Assembly: GCA_017474205.1 (NCBI GenBank)
Contig: JAFVID010000106.1
Coordinates: 1 to 64,000 of the forward strand
DNA from: Clostridia bacterium
GTDB lineage: Bacteria; Bacillota; Clostridia; Oscillospirales; Acutalibacteraceae
Reading direction: 5' to 3'
Length of the DNA stretch: 64,000 nt
Shown: piece by piece, positions 50,601 to 57,781 of the stretch
How the letters are laid out: each line of letters begins with the position of its first letter
How positions within the stretch are numbered: position 1 is the stretch's first letter
Translations under genes and position numbers: made by a program
Notes under the pieces: model-generated
The model's database searches: none
The model's input: the letters and a program-made list of their open reading frames with translations, nothing else
What the model was told of the DNA's origin: nothing

Positions 50601-51726
50601 TAAATTCATCAATGGTAAAGGTTACCTTGGTTGCCACTTGAGAATGGTTAAACCAGGTGATACGAATAGCATTGATAGATGCCCAGTTAGCGGAAGAAAG
50701 CGCCTTGGGAATATCTGCTCTATTAAAGGTAATGGTATACCAACCGGCGGATGAGTCACCAAGGTTGTTGTAAACGTAGTTATATCCGTCTCCATCACTA
50801 CCTGTGATGAAGTTGATTTGGAATTGTTGTGAACCTGCTAATCCCTCGCTGAGATGAACCTTAAGTGTGAACTTCTCGTAAGAAGAAAGGTCGGTTGCGG
50901 GGAAGGTGAGTTTTGCCATAGCACCGATGTTGGATGCTTGACCTTGGGGGATAGTAGAGGTAATAGCAACAGAACCGCTACCCTCGGCAATTTGAGTACC
51001 TGCAGCAAGGGTGGTGTTGAACATATCTTTAGAATTCCAACCGTCGAGGGTATCGGCGTTGTTGATCATAAGATCGTTACCAACCTTGTAGGGAGCTGCA
51101 GCGGTGTCGGCATAGGTGGGGGTTTCGGGTTCGGGATCGGGAGTACCTGTTACAACGACACCACGGAAGTTATCAACAAGGAAAAATTCTCTGGTGATTT
51201 GGTCGTTGTTGAACCAAGTAAAGCGGAAACGGCTTACGCTTGACAAACTTGCACCGTTAACATGAGCAGCAAAGGCATCTTTGTCAATATAAACAGTATT
51301 CCAACCTGCTACTGCATTGGAAATATCGAAGTTATAGTTGATACCGTCACTTTGGTTAGCATTGCAGAAGTTAATTTGGAAAATTCCGCTTTTGCCTTCC
51401 ATAGATAGAGGTGTATAAATATCAACAGCGAATTTATCGTAAGAACTAAGGTTAAGTGCAGAGGGGCAGTTGTAATAAAACATACCGCCAACATTAGCAT
51501 CTTGACCTAAGGGTTTGTTAAAGCCAAACCTCATAGAGCCGGCACCCTGAGTTTTTACAGTGGTTTCGACCTTTATGGTAGAATTAAATGCGGGTTCAAC
51601 TACAAAATTATTTGTAGTATCAAAATTAAGAATGGTAGTAGGTGTTTCGGTTACTGCCGCTTGTGCAAAAACGAGAGCAGATGTCATTACCAAAAATGAC
51701 AAAATCAAACATAGTGCTTTTTTCAT
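47659..51726 (-). CDS. Giant secreted cohesin/dockerin protein 3 (four beta-sandwich modules)
   Basis: 1355 aa. Signal peptide LCLILSFLVMTSALVFAQA. ATG at 51726 lies ten bases after AAAGG at the place where paralogues 1 and 2 have TTG. Order: module 1 (25-192); module 2 (205-375); Cys-rich (382-465); module 3 (482-638); module 4 (648-822); two Cys-rich repeats (825-978); cohesin-like domain (988-1125: FKAGDEIAIPVTISEWAN, LSVDAIEASE, SGEVCVIYFVALTD); Ig-like (1135-1218); Listeria-Bacteroides repeat (1220-1282, ending TYYAIW); dockerin (1285-1353). First dockerin loop ECTDDGVVTGDDAL, second DVDGDGQITSVDAL. The cohesin has a standard look (GDEIAIPV, YDTNVLSV). Having both partner domains in one chain suggests it can bridge or chain with itself or its paralogues (inference). 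Confidence 0.87.
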   Translation of the reverse strand: MKKALCLILSFLVMTSALVFAQAAVTETPTTILNFDTTNNFVVEPAFNSTIKVETTVKTQGAGSMRFGFNKPLGQDANVGGMFYYNCPSALNLSSYDKFAVDIYTPLSMEGKSGIFQINFCNANQSDGINYNFDISNAVAGWNTVYIDKDAFAAHVNGASLSSVSRFRFTWFNNDQITREFFLVDNFRGVVVTGTPDPEPETPTYADTAAAPYKVGNDLMINNADTLDGWNSKDMFNTTLAAGTQIAEGSGSVAITSTIPQGQASNIGAMAKLTFPATDLSSYEKFTLKVHLSEGLAGSQQFQINFITGSDGDGYNYVYNNLGDSSAGWYTITFNRADIPKALSSANWASINAIRITWFNHSQVATKVTFTIDEFKALTAEAHVCTAGTTYQYDGSNHWQTCTGCGAVMNKSAHAGGTATCSVKATCSTCKQAYGSVNASNHVNTEIRNASATYTGDTYCKDCGTKIASGTTITTPDPDTSSDVIVSFDDGQGFTAVNNSIAGLEGTNKTEGAGSFNWQFSKPVGQDGGIGGLLFYNFPSSKDLSSYDTFKLDVYVPVVLGGGMLQVNFLTDANGQDGINFETSLNNFVVGWNTITMTKANPTNTVGTNDWSNINRIRILWSNNPQTNCSYFLLDNLRGVVGGAETPTYSAIAHTPYKVGDNLMINNADTLDGWDSNGMFNTTLSAGTQIVEGSGSVTISSTIPKGQTANIGAMTKLTFPATDLSSYDKFSVKVYLGVAMTGTHQIQINFITGDSGDGYNYVHTFGELPVGWLTITFDRASIPMAASANWSSINAIRITWFNQTQEDIKASFTFDEIMALKNTHVCTAGTTYQYDDSNHWQTCTGCGAVMNKAAHSGGTATCSVKATCSTCKQAYGSVNASKHVNTEIRNAKAATCGAAGYTGDTYCKDCGVKTATGSTIAATGNHTGGEATCVAKAVCSVCSQAYGSLNANNHKHTEIRNQTPTYSGDTYCTDCNTKIASGETFVADVIATVATVNGPFKAGDEIAIPVTISEWANAYATIKLEVFYDTNVLSVDAIEASETDFGGALGSGGNKKFALIMAPSNERQAEKLKSGEVCVIYFVALTDIEETEVSVTLSAAGYTYGAGDNWVENHQLAVAVVKGGVGKVEVPKDTTAPTVSLESVTNNVAATQDVVIKMNDNVGVVGYYFGTSANYADNAYVASTDATATLKVSAAGKYYITVVDAEGNVSETITVVFYMITLNANGGTAALQQILVKEGNTVSLPIATKENYGFAGWATDADATEGVVSITVTANATYYAIWIDNIVYGECTDDGVVTGDDALYILHASVDKVELTPEQFVACDVDGDGQITSVDALYILQYSLGIRTSFPIQGK

Positions 51727-51764
51727 TTGCATCATACCTTTCACATAAATATTTATGCATAATA

Positions 51765-51793
51765 ATTATACTATATAATATGCAAAGTTGCAA
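51765..51793 (-). promoter_or_regulatory. Promoter of giant protein gene 3
   Basis: Minus strand TTGCAA (51793-51788), 17-bp spacer CTTTGCATAT..., TATAAT (51770-51765). Lies just downstream of the HAD gene stop. Confidence 0.85.
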
Positions 51794-51801
51794 GAGGAAA
51801 T

Positions 51802-52428
51802 TTATACAATTTTGCACCTTTTATTTTGTGAAATAAGTTCATCCAATCTCTTTATCATATCATCTTGACTGTTTACCAAAAAGGTGCTCATTCCTACATT
51901 CTTGCCCCCTATAATATTGGTTTCTCGGTCATCGAAAAAGAGACATTCGGCAGGGGTTAGAGAATACTTTTCAAAAAGGATTTCGTATATCTCCCTTTCG
52001 GGTTTTATGTAGTGAACGTCGGCGGATAATACTCCCCCGTCCATATACTCTAAAATCCCTGTTTGTTTTGAATGAATATCGAAAAAATATTTGGAATAGT
52101 TGGAAAGATAGTATGCTTTATATCCCATTTCACGAAGTTTTTCTATCCTTTTTCGCACCTCGGGACGAGGTACGGGCATCCTTTCGGGATGAGATAGTGC
52201 AAAGCGTATTCCGTCTTGATATTCAGGACTTCTTTTTACCAGTTTTTCGGTTGCTTCTTCAAGGGTTAAAAGTCCACGGTCAAACTCCTGTTGCCAAATA
52301 TCGGTTTCAAATATCGCTTTGCATACCTGCTCTTGCTCAAAAAGAGTGAGTCCGATGGGTTTAAGTAAATTTTCGTGACTGTAATCAAAAAGCACCCTAC
52401 CCACGTCAAAGATAAGATTTTTTATCAT
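51802..52428 (-). CDS. HAD-family phosphatase (YihX-like)
   Basis: 208 aa. Motif I is IFDVGRVLFDY (nucleophile Asp8; the second position is Gly instead of Asp, as in YihX-type sugar phosphatases), motif II YYLSNYS, motif III Lys in IKPEREIYE, motif IV FFDDRETNI. Hydrolyses a small phosphate ester, perhaps glucose 1-phosphate, by analogy only. GAGG eight bases before the ATG. Located upstream of the giant protein genes; 8 bases separate its stop from the -35 box of giant gene 3, with no terminator between. Confidence 0.92.
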   Translation of the reverse strand: MIKNLIFDVGRVLFDYSHENLLKPIGLTLFEQEQVCKAIFETDIWQQEFDRGLLTLEEATEKLVKRSPEYQDGIRFALSHPERMPVPRPEVRKRIEKLREMGYKAYYLSNYSKYFFDIHSKQTGILEYMDGGVLSADVHYIKPEREIYEILFEKYSLTPAECLFFDDRETNIIGGKNVGMSTFLVNSQDDMIKRLDELISQNKRCKIV

Positions 52429-52446
52429 AATTTACCTCGTTTATAA

Positions 52447-52480
52447 AAAACCGACCAAGGCAAAACCAAGGTCGGTTTGA
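52447..52480 (-). terminator. putP terminator
   Basis: AAACCGACC/GGTCGGTTT stem around an imperfect inner part; minus strand ends in TTTTTATAA. Confidence 0.85.
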
Positions 52481-52498
52481 TTATTTTTTAAGTTTTAA

Positions 52499-54091
52499 CT
52501 ATGCTTCAACCTGAGCTTCGATAATTCTATCGGCGGCTTCGGTCTTTGCAAGTTCAAATTCATCCTCAATATCGGAGGAAGGTTTCTTGGTGAGGAGAGA
52601 TACAACCACAATAGCAAGGCAGGAGAAGATGAATGCGGGAAGCAATTCATAAATACCCCAAACACCGCCAAAAGGTTTAATAACAAGTTTCCAAAGGAAT
52701 ACCATTCCACCACCGGCGAGCATACCTGCAACAGCACCTGCACGGGTGGTGCGTTTCCAGAAGAGAGAGAAGAGCATAATGGGACCAAAGGTGGCACCAA
52801 ATCCTGCCCAAGCGAAGGAAACGATGGTGAAGATAACACTATTTTCATCAAGGGCGATAATCATACCGATTAAAGCAACAACCAAAAGGGTTACGCGGGA
52901 AACCCACATAACGTTTTTGTCGGATGCCTTTTTGTTAAGAATACCTTGATAAATATTCTTTGCAAATGCCGATGCGGCAATAAGAAGATAAGAGTCGGAA
53001 GAACTGATGGTTGCAGCCAAGATACCTGCCATAACAACACCTGCAAAGAGGGGATGCATAAGCACTTGAGACATAGAAACAAAGATGTTTTCTGCACTGG
53101 AAGAGGTAAGATGTTCTACGGGCATCATAGCACGGCCAACAAGACCGATACATACTGCGGCAAAGAGAGAAATTACACACCAGATGGTTGCGATTCTACG
53201 GGATTTTTTAAGTTCTTTGGAATCGCGGATAGCGATAAAGCGGAGAAGAACTTGGGGCATACCGAAGTATCCAAGACCCCAAGACATGGTGGAAAGAACG
53301 GTGAGCCATCCGTAAGCACCTGCTTCGCCGAATTGAGGAATACCTTTAACAACTTGTTGAACACCGTCGGCATCAACAACAGGGGATGCAATACCGAAGA
53401 AGTCGATAAATCCGGGGATGCTCTTTGCGTTATCCATAACAGCGCCAATGCCACCTGCATTCATAATGCCAAGCACCAAAACGGTAACGAGGGCAAATAT
53501 CATAACAAGGGCTTGCATAAAGTCGGAAACGCTCTCTGCCAAAAATCCCCCAAGGAAGGTGTAAAGAAGAACGAAGACGGCGCCGATAAGCATCATAAGT
53601 TTATAATCGGCATTAAAGAGAGAGGAGAAGAGTTTACCGCAGGTTACGAAACAACTACCTGCATAAACTGCGAAGAATACAAGAATGAAAAGAGCAGAAA
53701 TGGTTAAAATAACCTTTTTCTTTTCTTTAAAGCGGTTACTAAAGAAGTCGGGCAAGGTGATGGAATTGTTTGCCACGTATGAATATCTGCGAAGACGTTT
53801 AGATACCACAAGCCAGTTGATGTATGTACCAACAGCAAGACCAATAGCGGTCCAAGCGGCATCGGATATACCGCACCAATAGGCAACACCGGGAAGACCC
53901 ATAAGGAGCCAACCGCTCATATCGGATGCTTCGGCGCTAAGGGCAGCAACCCAAGGACCTAAAGAACGTCCGCCGATGAAATAGTTTTCAGTGCTTTTGT
54001 TTGCTCTTTTTGCAAAGACAATACCTATAACGATAACGATGATCATATAGGATGCCATTGCAATAAGGATTTGAATTTGTTTTGAATCCAA
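52499..54091 (-). CDS. putP: Sodium/proline symporter
   Basis: 530 aa sodium:solute symporter with about 13 membrane helices. The start is a TTG at 54091, seven bases after GGAGGGATT; there is no nearby ATG with a ribosome site. Family text: RSLGPWVAALSAEASDMSGW (residues about 42-61, the Na+-binding region), LPGVAYWCGISDAAWTAIGL, YTFLGGFLAESVSDFMQAL, FGMPQVLLRFIAIRD. PutP imports proline with Na+; related substrates cannot be excluded. Monocistronic. Confidence 0.93.
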   Translation of the reverse strand: MDSKQIQILIAMASYMIIVIVIGIVFAKRANKSTENYFIGGRSLGPWVAALSAEASDMSGWLLMGLPGVAYWCGISDAAWTAIGLAVGTYINWLVVSKRLRRYSYVANNSITLPDFFSNRFKEKKKVILTISALFILVFFAVYAGSCFVTCGKLFSSLFNADYKLMMLIGAVFVLLYTFLGGFLAESVSDFMQALVMIFALVTVLVLGIMNAGGIGAVMDNAKSIPGFIDFFGIASPVVDADGVQQVVKGIPQFGEAGAYGWLTVLSTMSWGLGYFGMPQVLLRFIAIRDSKELKKSRRIATIWCVISLFAAVCIGLVGRAMMPVEHLTSSSAENIFVSMSQVLMHPLFAGVVMAGILAATISSSDSYLLIAASAFAKNIYQGILNKKASDKNVMWVSRVTLLVVALIGMIIALDENSVIFTIVSFAWAGFGATFGPIMLFSLFWKRTTRAGAVAGMLAGGGMVFLWKLVIKPFGGVWGIYELLPAFIFSCLAIVVVSLLTKKPSSDIEDEFELAKTEAADRIIEAQVEA

Positions 54092-54124
54092 AAGAATCCC
54101 TCCATTTTGAGAAAATACAATTTA

Positions 54125-54153
54125 ATAATACACCAATTTAACGCTTTAGTCAA
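54125..54153 (-). promoter_or_regulatory. putP promoter
   Basis: Minus strand TTGACT (54153-54148), 17-bp spacer, TATTAT (54130-54125). Confidence 0.75.
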
Positions 54154-54211
54154 TAAAAATTTTGAGAATAACACAGTTTTGTAACAGTTGCTGTCTAATG
54201 TGTGTTTTTTG

Positions 54212-54240
54212 TTGACAAAAAAGTCAAAATTTGCTATATT
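54212..54240 (+). promoter_or_regulatory. uraA-upp promoter
   Basis: TTGACA (54212-54217), 17-bp spacer, TATATT (54235-54240); 57 bases before the ATG. No PyrR attenuator recognised. Confidence 0.78.
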
Positions 54241-54297
54241 TTGTGGTGGTGTATTTATTTTAATAAATACAAACTCAAAATTTAGGAGGAAAGAATT

Positions 54298-55743
54298 ATG
54301 AAAATGATCTATCAAGTCAATGACAGACCCAAGTTTTTCCAACTTCTTGTGTTTGCATTGCAACAACTCTTGGCAATTATGACCGCAACCTTGGTTGTTC
54401 CCGTAATCATCAACGGAACAGACGCTTTTGGTGCTGCCGCAGGTAGTGCAAGTATGCCTATGAGTCCCGCCGCCGCTTTGGTTGGTGCAGGTGTAGGTAC
54501 CCTTATTTACGTTCTCTTCACCAAATTTAAGAGCCCCGTTTTCCTCGGTTCATCCTTCTCCTTCATCGGCTCTATGACCGCCGCCTTCGCAGGTGCTACA
54601 TCCGCTGCTGCAGGTTACGTTGGTCTTCTTATTGGTGCTGCATTCGCAGGTCTTGTTTACGTTATTATTGCTATCATCGTAAAGTTCGCAGGCGTTGCTT
54701 GGATCGATAAACTTATGCCTCCCGCAGTTATCGGTTCCACCGTTGCTCTTATCGGACTTTCCCTTGCAGGTAATGCTATTGGCGATATCTCTAAAGGCAG
54801 CATCATTGCCGGTGCCGCTCCCTCATCTAAACTTCTCACCGTTCTTTGCGGACTTATTACCCTTTTAGTTACCGTTATTTCTTCCACCTACGGCAAAAAA
54901 TACGGCAAACTCATCCCCTTTATCTTTGGTATATTGGCAGGTTATGCCGCTTGTGGTATTTTCACCATTTTCGGATATGCCTTCGATGTAGAATCCCTTA
55001 AACTTCTCAACGTTGATCCCTTCAAAGCACTTATTGCTGATGGCGTAAACGTAAACACCTTCCTCACCTTCCCCGACTTCACCATAGCTAATGCTGTAAC
55101 GGGTATCAAAGAAATCAATCTTTCTTACATCGGCACCATCGCAGTTGCATACGTTCCCGTAGCATTCGTTGTTTTCGCAGAACATCTTGCCGACCACAAA
55201 AACATCTCCTCTATTATTGAAGAAGACCTTCTTCGTGATCCCGGTCTCCACAGAACCCTCCTCGGTGACGGCGTTGGATCTTTCGCAGGTGCTCTCTTTG
55301 GCGGATGCCCCAACACCACTTACGGCGAATCTGTTGGATGCGTTGCTATTACCAAAAACGCATCTGTATATACCATTATTACCGCCGCAATTATGGCAAT
55401 CGTTATTGCATTTGTTGCTCCCTTCGTAGCATTCGTAAATTCTATTCCCTCCTGCGTAATGGGTGGCGTATGTATGGCACTCTACGGATTTATCGCTGTA
55501 TCCGGTCTTAAGATGATTCAATCTGTTGACCTTAATCAAAATAAAAATCTCTTTGTTGTATCCACCATTCTTATCGCAGGCGTTGGCGGACTTACCCTTC
55601 AATTCGGTAAAATCACCCTTACCACCGTTGCTTGTGCACTTATTCTCGGTATCATCGTAAACCTTATTGTTAAAAAGGCAAAGGATGACGATGAAGATAT
55701 CGTAGCAGTTGTAGAAGCCCCTGCCGATGCAGATGCAGAATAG
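54298..55743 (+). CDS. uraA: Uracil/xanthine permease (NCS2 family)
   Basis: 481 aa, about 14 membrane helices. GGAGG precedes the ATG. Family segments: FALQQLLAIMTATLVVPVI (residues 17-35), VFLGSSFSFIGSM, AEHLADHKNISSIIEEDLL (the substrate-binding Glu/His region), and GGCPNTTYGESVGCVAITK (NCS2 signature). A charged C-terminal tail (KKAKDDDEDIVAVVEAPADA) is extra. Uracil is the likely substrate because upp follows at once. Strong codon bias. Confidence 0.93.
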   Translation: MKMIYQVNDRPKFFQLLVFALQQLLAIMTATLVVPVIINGTDAFGAAAGSASMPMSPAAALVGAGVGTLIYVLFTKFKSPVFLGSSFSFIGSMTAAFAGATSAAAGYVGLLIGAAFAGLVYVIIAIIVKFAGVAWIDKLMPPAVIGSTVALIGLSLAGNAIGDISKGSIIAGAAPSSKLLTVLCGLITLLVTVISSTYGKKYGKLIPFIFGILAGYAACGIFTIFGYAFDVESLKLLNVDPFKALIADGVNVNTFLTFPDFTIANAVTGIKEINLSYIGTIAVAYVPVAFVVFAEHLADHKNISSIIEEDLLRDPGLHRTLLGDGVGSFAGALFGGCPNTTYGESVGCVAITKNASVYTIITAAIMAIVIAFVAPFVAFVNSIPSCVMGGVCMALYGFIAVSGLKMIQSVDLNQNKNLFVVSTILIAGVGGLTLQFGKITLTTVACALILGIIVNLIVKKAKDDDEDIVAVVEAPADADAE

Positions 55744-55756
55744 GAGTTGACCTAAA

Positions 55757-56386
55757 ATGGCAAAGATTACTATCCTTGATCATCCCCTTATCCAACACAA
55801 AACCACCGTTCTTCGCAAAAAGGATACCCCCACCGCTGTTTTTCGTGAAATGGTAGAGGAAATCACAATGCTTATGTGCTACGAGGCACTTCGCGACCTT
55901 CCTTTAGAGGATGTTGAAATCGAAACCCCCATTTGTAAAACCGTGAAAAAGCAACTTGCAGGTAAAAAGATGGCGGTTGTGCCTATCCTCAGAGCAGGAC
56001 TCGGAATGGTAAACGGATTTCTTAATCTTGTTCCTGCCGCAAAGGTGGGACATATCGGTATGTATCGTGATGAGGAAACCCTTATCCCCCACCCCTACTA
56101 CTGCAAACTTCCTGCCGATATTGAGGAGCGTTTGGTTGTAGTGGTTGACCCCATGCTTGCCACAGGTGGCTCGGCAATAGATGCCATTGCCCAAATTAAA
56201 TCTCAAGGTGCTACTAATATTAAATTCTTGTGTCTTCTTGCCGCTCCCGAAGGAATTGAGGCACTATCAAAAGCACATCCCGACGTAGAGATTGTATGTG
56301 CCAACGTTGACGAAAAGTTAAACGAAGTTGGATACATTGTCCCCGGTCTCGGCGACGCAGGTGATAGAATATTCGGTACGAAGTAA
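55757..56386 (+). CDS. upp: Uracil phosphoribosyltransferase
   Basis: 209 aa, usual length. [16 protein letters not shown] start, [15 protein letters not shown], the PRPP-binding loop [18 protein letters not shown] (about residues 128-145), and [18 protein letters not shown] at the end. Turns uracil and PRPP into UMP. Cotranscribed with uraA (13-base gap): uptake followed by salvage. Confidence 0.97.
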   Translation: MAKITILDHPLIQHKTTVLRKKDTPTAVFREMVEEITMLMCYEALRDLPLEDVEIETPICKTVKKQLAGKKMAVVPILRAGLGMVNGFLNLVPAAKVGHIGMYRDEETLIPHPYYCKLPADIEERLVVVVDPMLATGGSAIDAIAQIKSQGATNIKFLCLLAAPEGIEALSKAHPDVEIVCANVDEKLNEVGYIVPGLGDAGDRIFGTK

Positions 56387-56478
56387 GATTTTACAACCTT
56401 ATAACCAAATATATTATTGTTTAAAATGGATTTTAAAAATCCCTTTTATAAATTAATTCTTGAAAGGAAAAAAACAAC

Positions 56479-56865
56479 ATGAAACACATCAAAAAATTAC
56501 TCGCTCTCGCACTCACCGCACTTATGGTAGTATCTCTTACCGCTTGCTTCGATACTACCATGACTATGGAAGAACACTTTGAAAAAAACAAAGCTGTTTA
56601 TGAAAATGTTAGCAACACCGAAAACGGTACAGTTAAATACTCCGTCAGAGGTAACAGCTTGGTTCTTACCGGCACCGTTCCTAACGAAGTTGACGATAAG
56701 TTTTTAGAAACCTATCGTTCTACCTTTGAACAAAGCGTTGAAAACTCTGATTCTACCTATATGGAAATCCTCGAAAACGTTCGTGAAGACGTACCCGATG
56801 CAACCTTCATCGTTGAATTTGTTGATAAAAACGGTAAAACCCTTTACAGCAAAGAATATAAATAA
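56479..56865 (+). CDS. Small lipoprotein (DUF4854 type)
   Basis: 128 aa. GAAAGGAAA before the ATG. Signal peptide with lipobox SLTAC (Cys about 22). The mature part is one small alpha/beta domain (MEEHFEKNKAVYENV, VRGNSLVLTGTVPNEVDDK, ATFIVEFVDKNGKTLYSKEYK) as in DUF4854 proteins of Clostridia. Surface lipoprotein, function unknown. Follows upp by about 90 bases with no clear terminator between, so read-through is possible. Confidence 0.85.
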   Translation: MKHIKKLLALALTALMVVSLTACFDTTMTMEEHFEKNKAVYENVSNTENGTVKYSVRGNSLVLTGTVPNEVDDKFLETYRSTFEQSVENSDSTYMEILENVREDVPDATFIVEFVDKNGKTLYSKEYK

Positions 56866-56889
56866 ACGCCAATCTTAATAATATAAAAA

Positions 56890-56918
56890 ACAGTTCCCTT
56901 TTCTAGGGGACTGTTTTT
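56890..56918 (+). terminator. Terminator of the small lipoprotein gene
   Basis: ACAGTTCCC/GGGGACTGT stem (one wobble), then TTTTTTA. Confidence 0.85.
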
Positions 56919-56940
56919 TATCTCATTTTTGTAAATTGTG

Positions 56941-56969
56941 TTGAATATAGATAAAACTATTGTTATAAT
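56941..56969 (+). promoter_or_regulatory. Promoter of the AIM24-like gene
   Basis: TTGAAT (56941-56946), 17-bp spacer, TATAAT (56964-56969). Confidence 0.78.
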
Positions 56970-57002
56970 ATAATTATACCTATATTGAAGGGAGTTTTAT
57001 TT

Positions 57003-57686
57003 GTGAAATACAGAATTGTTGGTGCTACCGTTCCTGCGGTGGAAATTATCTTCGATAACGCAGGTGAATCGGTATTTAGTCAGTCGGGCGGTATGTCCTG
57101 GATGACCGACGGTATCTCAATGGAAACCAATATGCGTGGCGGATTGGGTAAGAGTCTTGGCAGAATGTTTACAGGGGAATCCCTCTTTATGGCAAACTAC
57201 ACAGCAACCGCACCCAACACATCCATTACCTTCGCATCCACCGTGCCCGGTGAAATTGTCCCCGTTACTGTTAACCCCCAAACTTCCCTTATTTGCCAAA
57301 AGGGTGCATTCCTTTGCGGTCAACAAGGGGTAAACCTTAACGTTACCTTTACAAAAAGATTTTCCGCCGGACTTCTTGGCGGTGAAGGATTTATTCTTCA
57401 AAAACTTTCGGGTCAAGGTATGGCGTTTTTAGAGGTTGACGGCGATAAAGTAGAATTTAATCTCGCTCCCGGTCAAGTGCTTAAGGTGGATAGCGGTAAC
57501 GTTGTTGCCTTTGAGGATACTGTTAAATACGAAATTGAAACCGTTAAGGGCTTCAAAAATATTTTCTTTGGCGGAGAAGGTCTTTTCCTTACTAAACTCA
57601 CAGGCCCAGGCAAGGTAATTCTTCAAACCCAAAACATCTTTGAATTCGCAAACCGAATCGGCAGTATGATTCCATCAAAAGGTTAA
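57003..57686 (+). CDS. AIM24/TIGR00266-family protein
   Basis: 227 aa, soluble, all-beta. A GTG start at 57003 follows AAGGGAG by eight bases; the TTG at 56985 overlaps the ribosome site. Typical text: VEIIFDNAGESVFSQSGGMS, GGLGKSLGRMFTGESLFMA, TAPNTSITFASTVPGEIVPV, and KGFKNIFFGGEGLFLTKLTGPGK (split here as GFKNIFFGGEGLFLTKL and TGPGKV). The family forms beta-prism-like homo-oligomers; mitochondrial AIM24 helps shape inner membrane. In bacteria the role is unknown. Confidence 0.92.
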   Translation: MKYRIVGATVPAVEIIFDNAGESVFSQSGGMSWMTDGISMETNMRGGLGKSLGRMFTGESLFMANYTATAPNTSITFASTVPGEIVPVTVNPQTSLICQKGAFLCGQQGVNLNVTFTKRFSAGLLGGEGFILQKLSGQGMAFLEVDGDKVEFNLAPGQVLKVDSGNVVAFEDTVKYEIETVKGFKNIFFGGEGLFLTKLTGPGKVILQTQNIFEFANRIGSMIPSKG

Positions 57687-57722
57687 TATGAAAAAACAAT
57701 ACAAATAAAATTATAACAAAAA

Positions 57723-57752
57723 AACGGATACCGAAATTTCGGTATCCGTTTT
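57723..57752. terminator. Bidirectional terminator
   Basis: AACGGATACCGAAA/TTTCGGTATCCGTT stem with flanking A and T runs; serves the AIM24-like gene and convergent pnp. Confidence 0.88.
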
Positions 57753-57781
57753 AATTTAGGTTTTTATTTTAAGATATTTAA

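Noticed and set aside
36843..51726. Long tandem DNA repeats that might be a CRISPR array or satellite
   Set aside because: The repeats keep one reading frame through three long genes and encode repeated protein modules with conserved Cys and Gly; there are no unique spacers of constant size.
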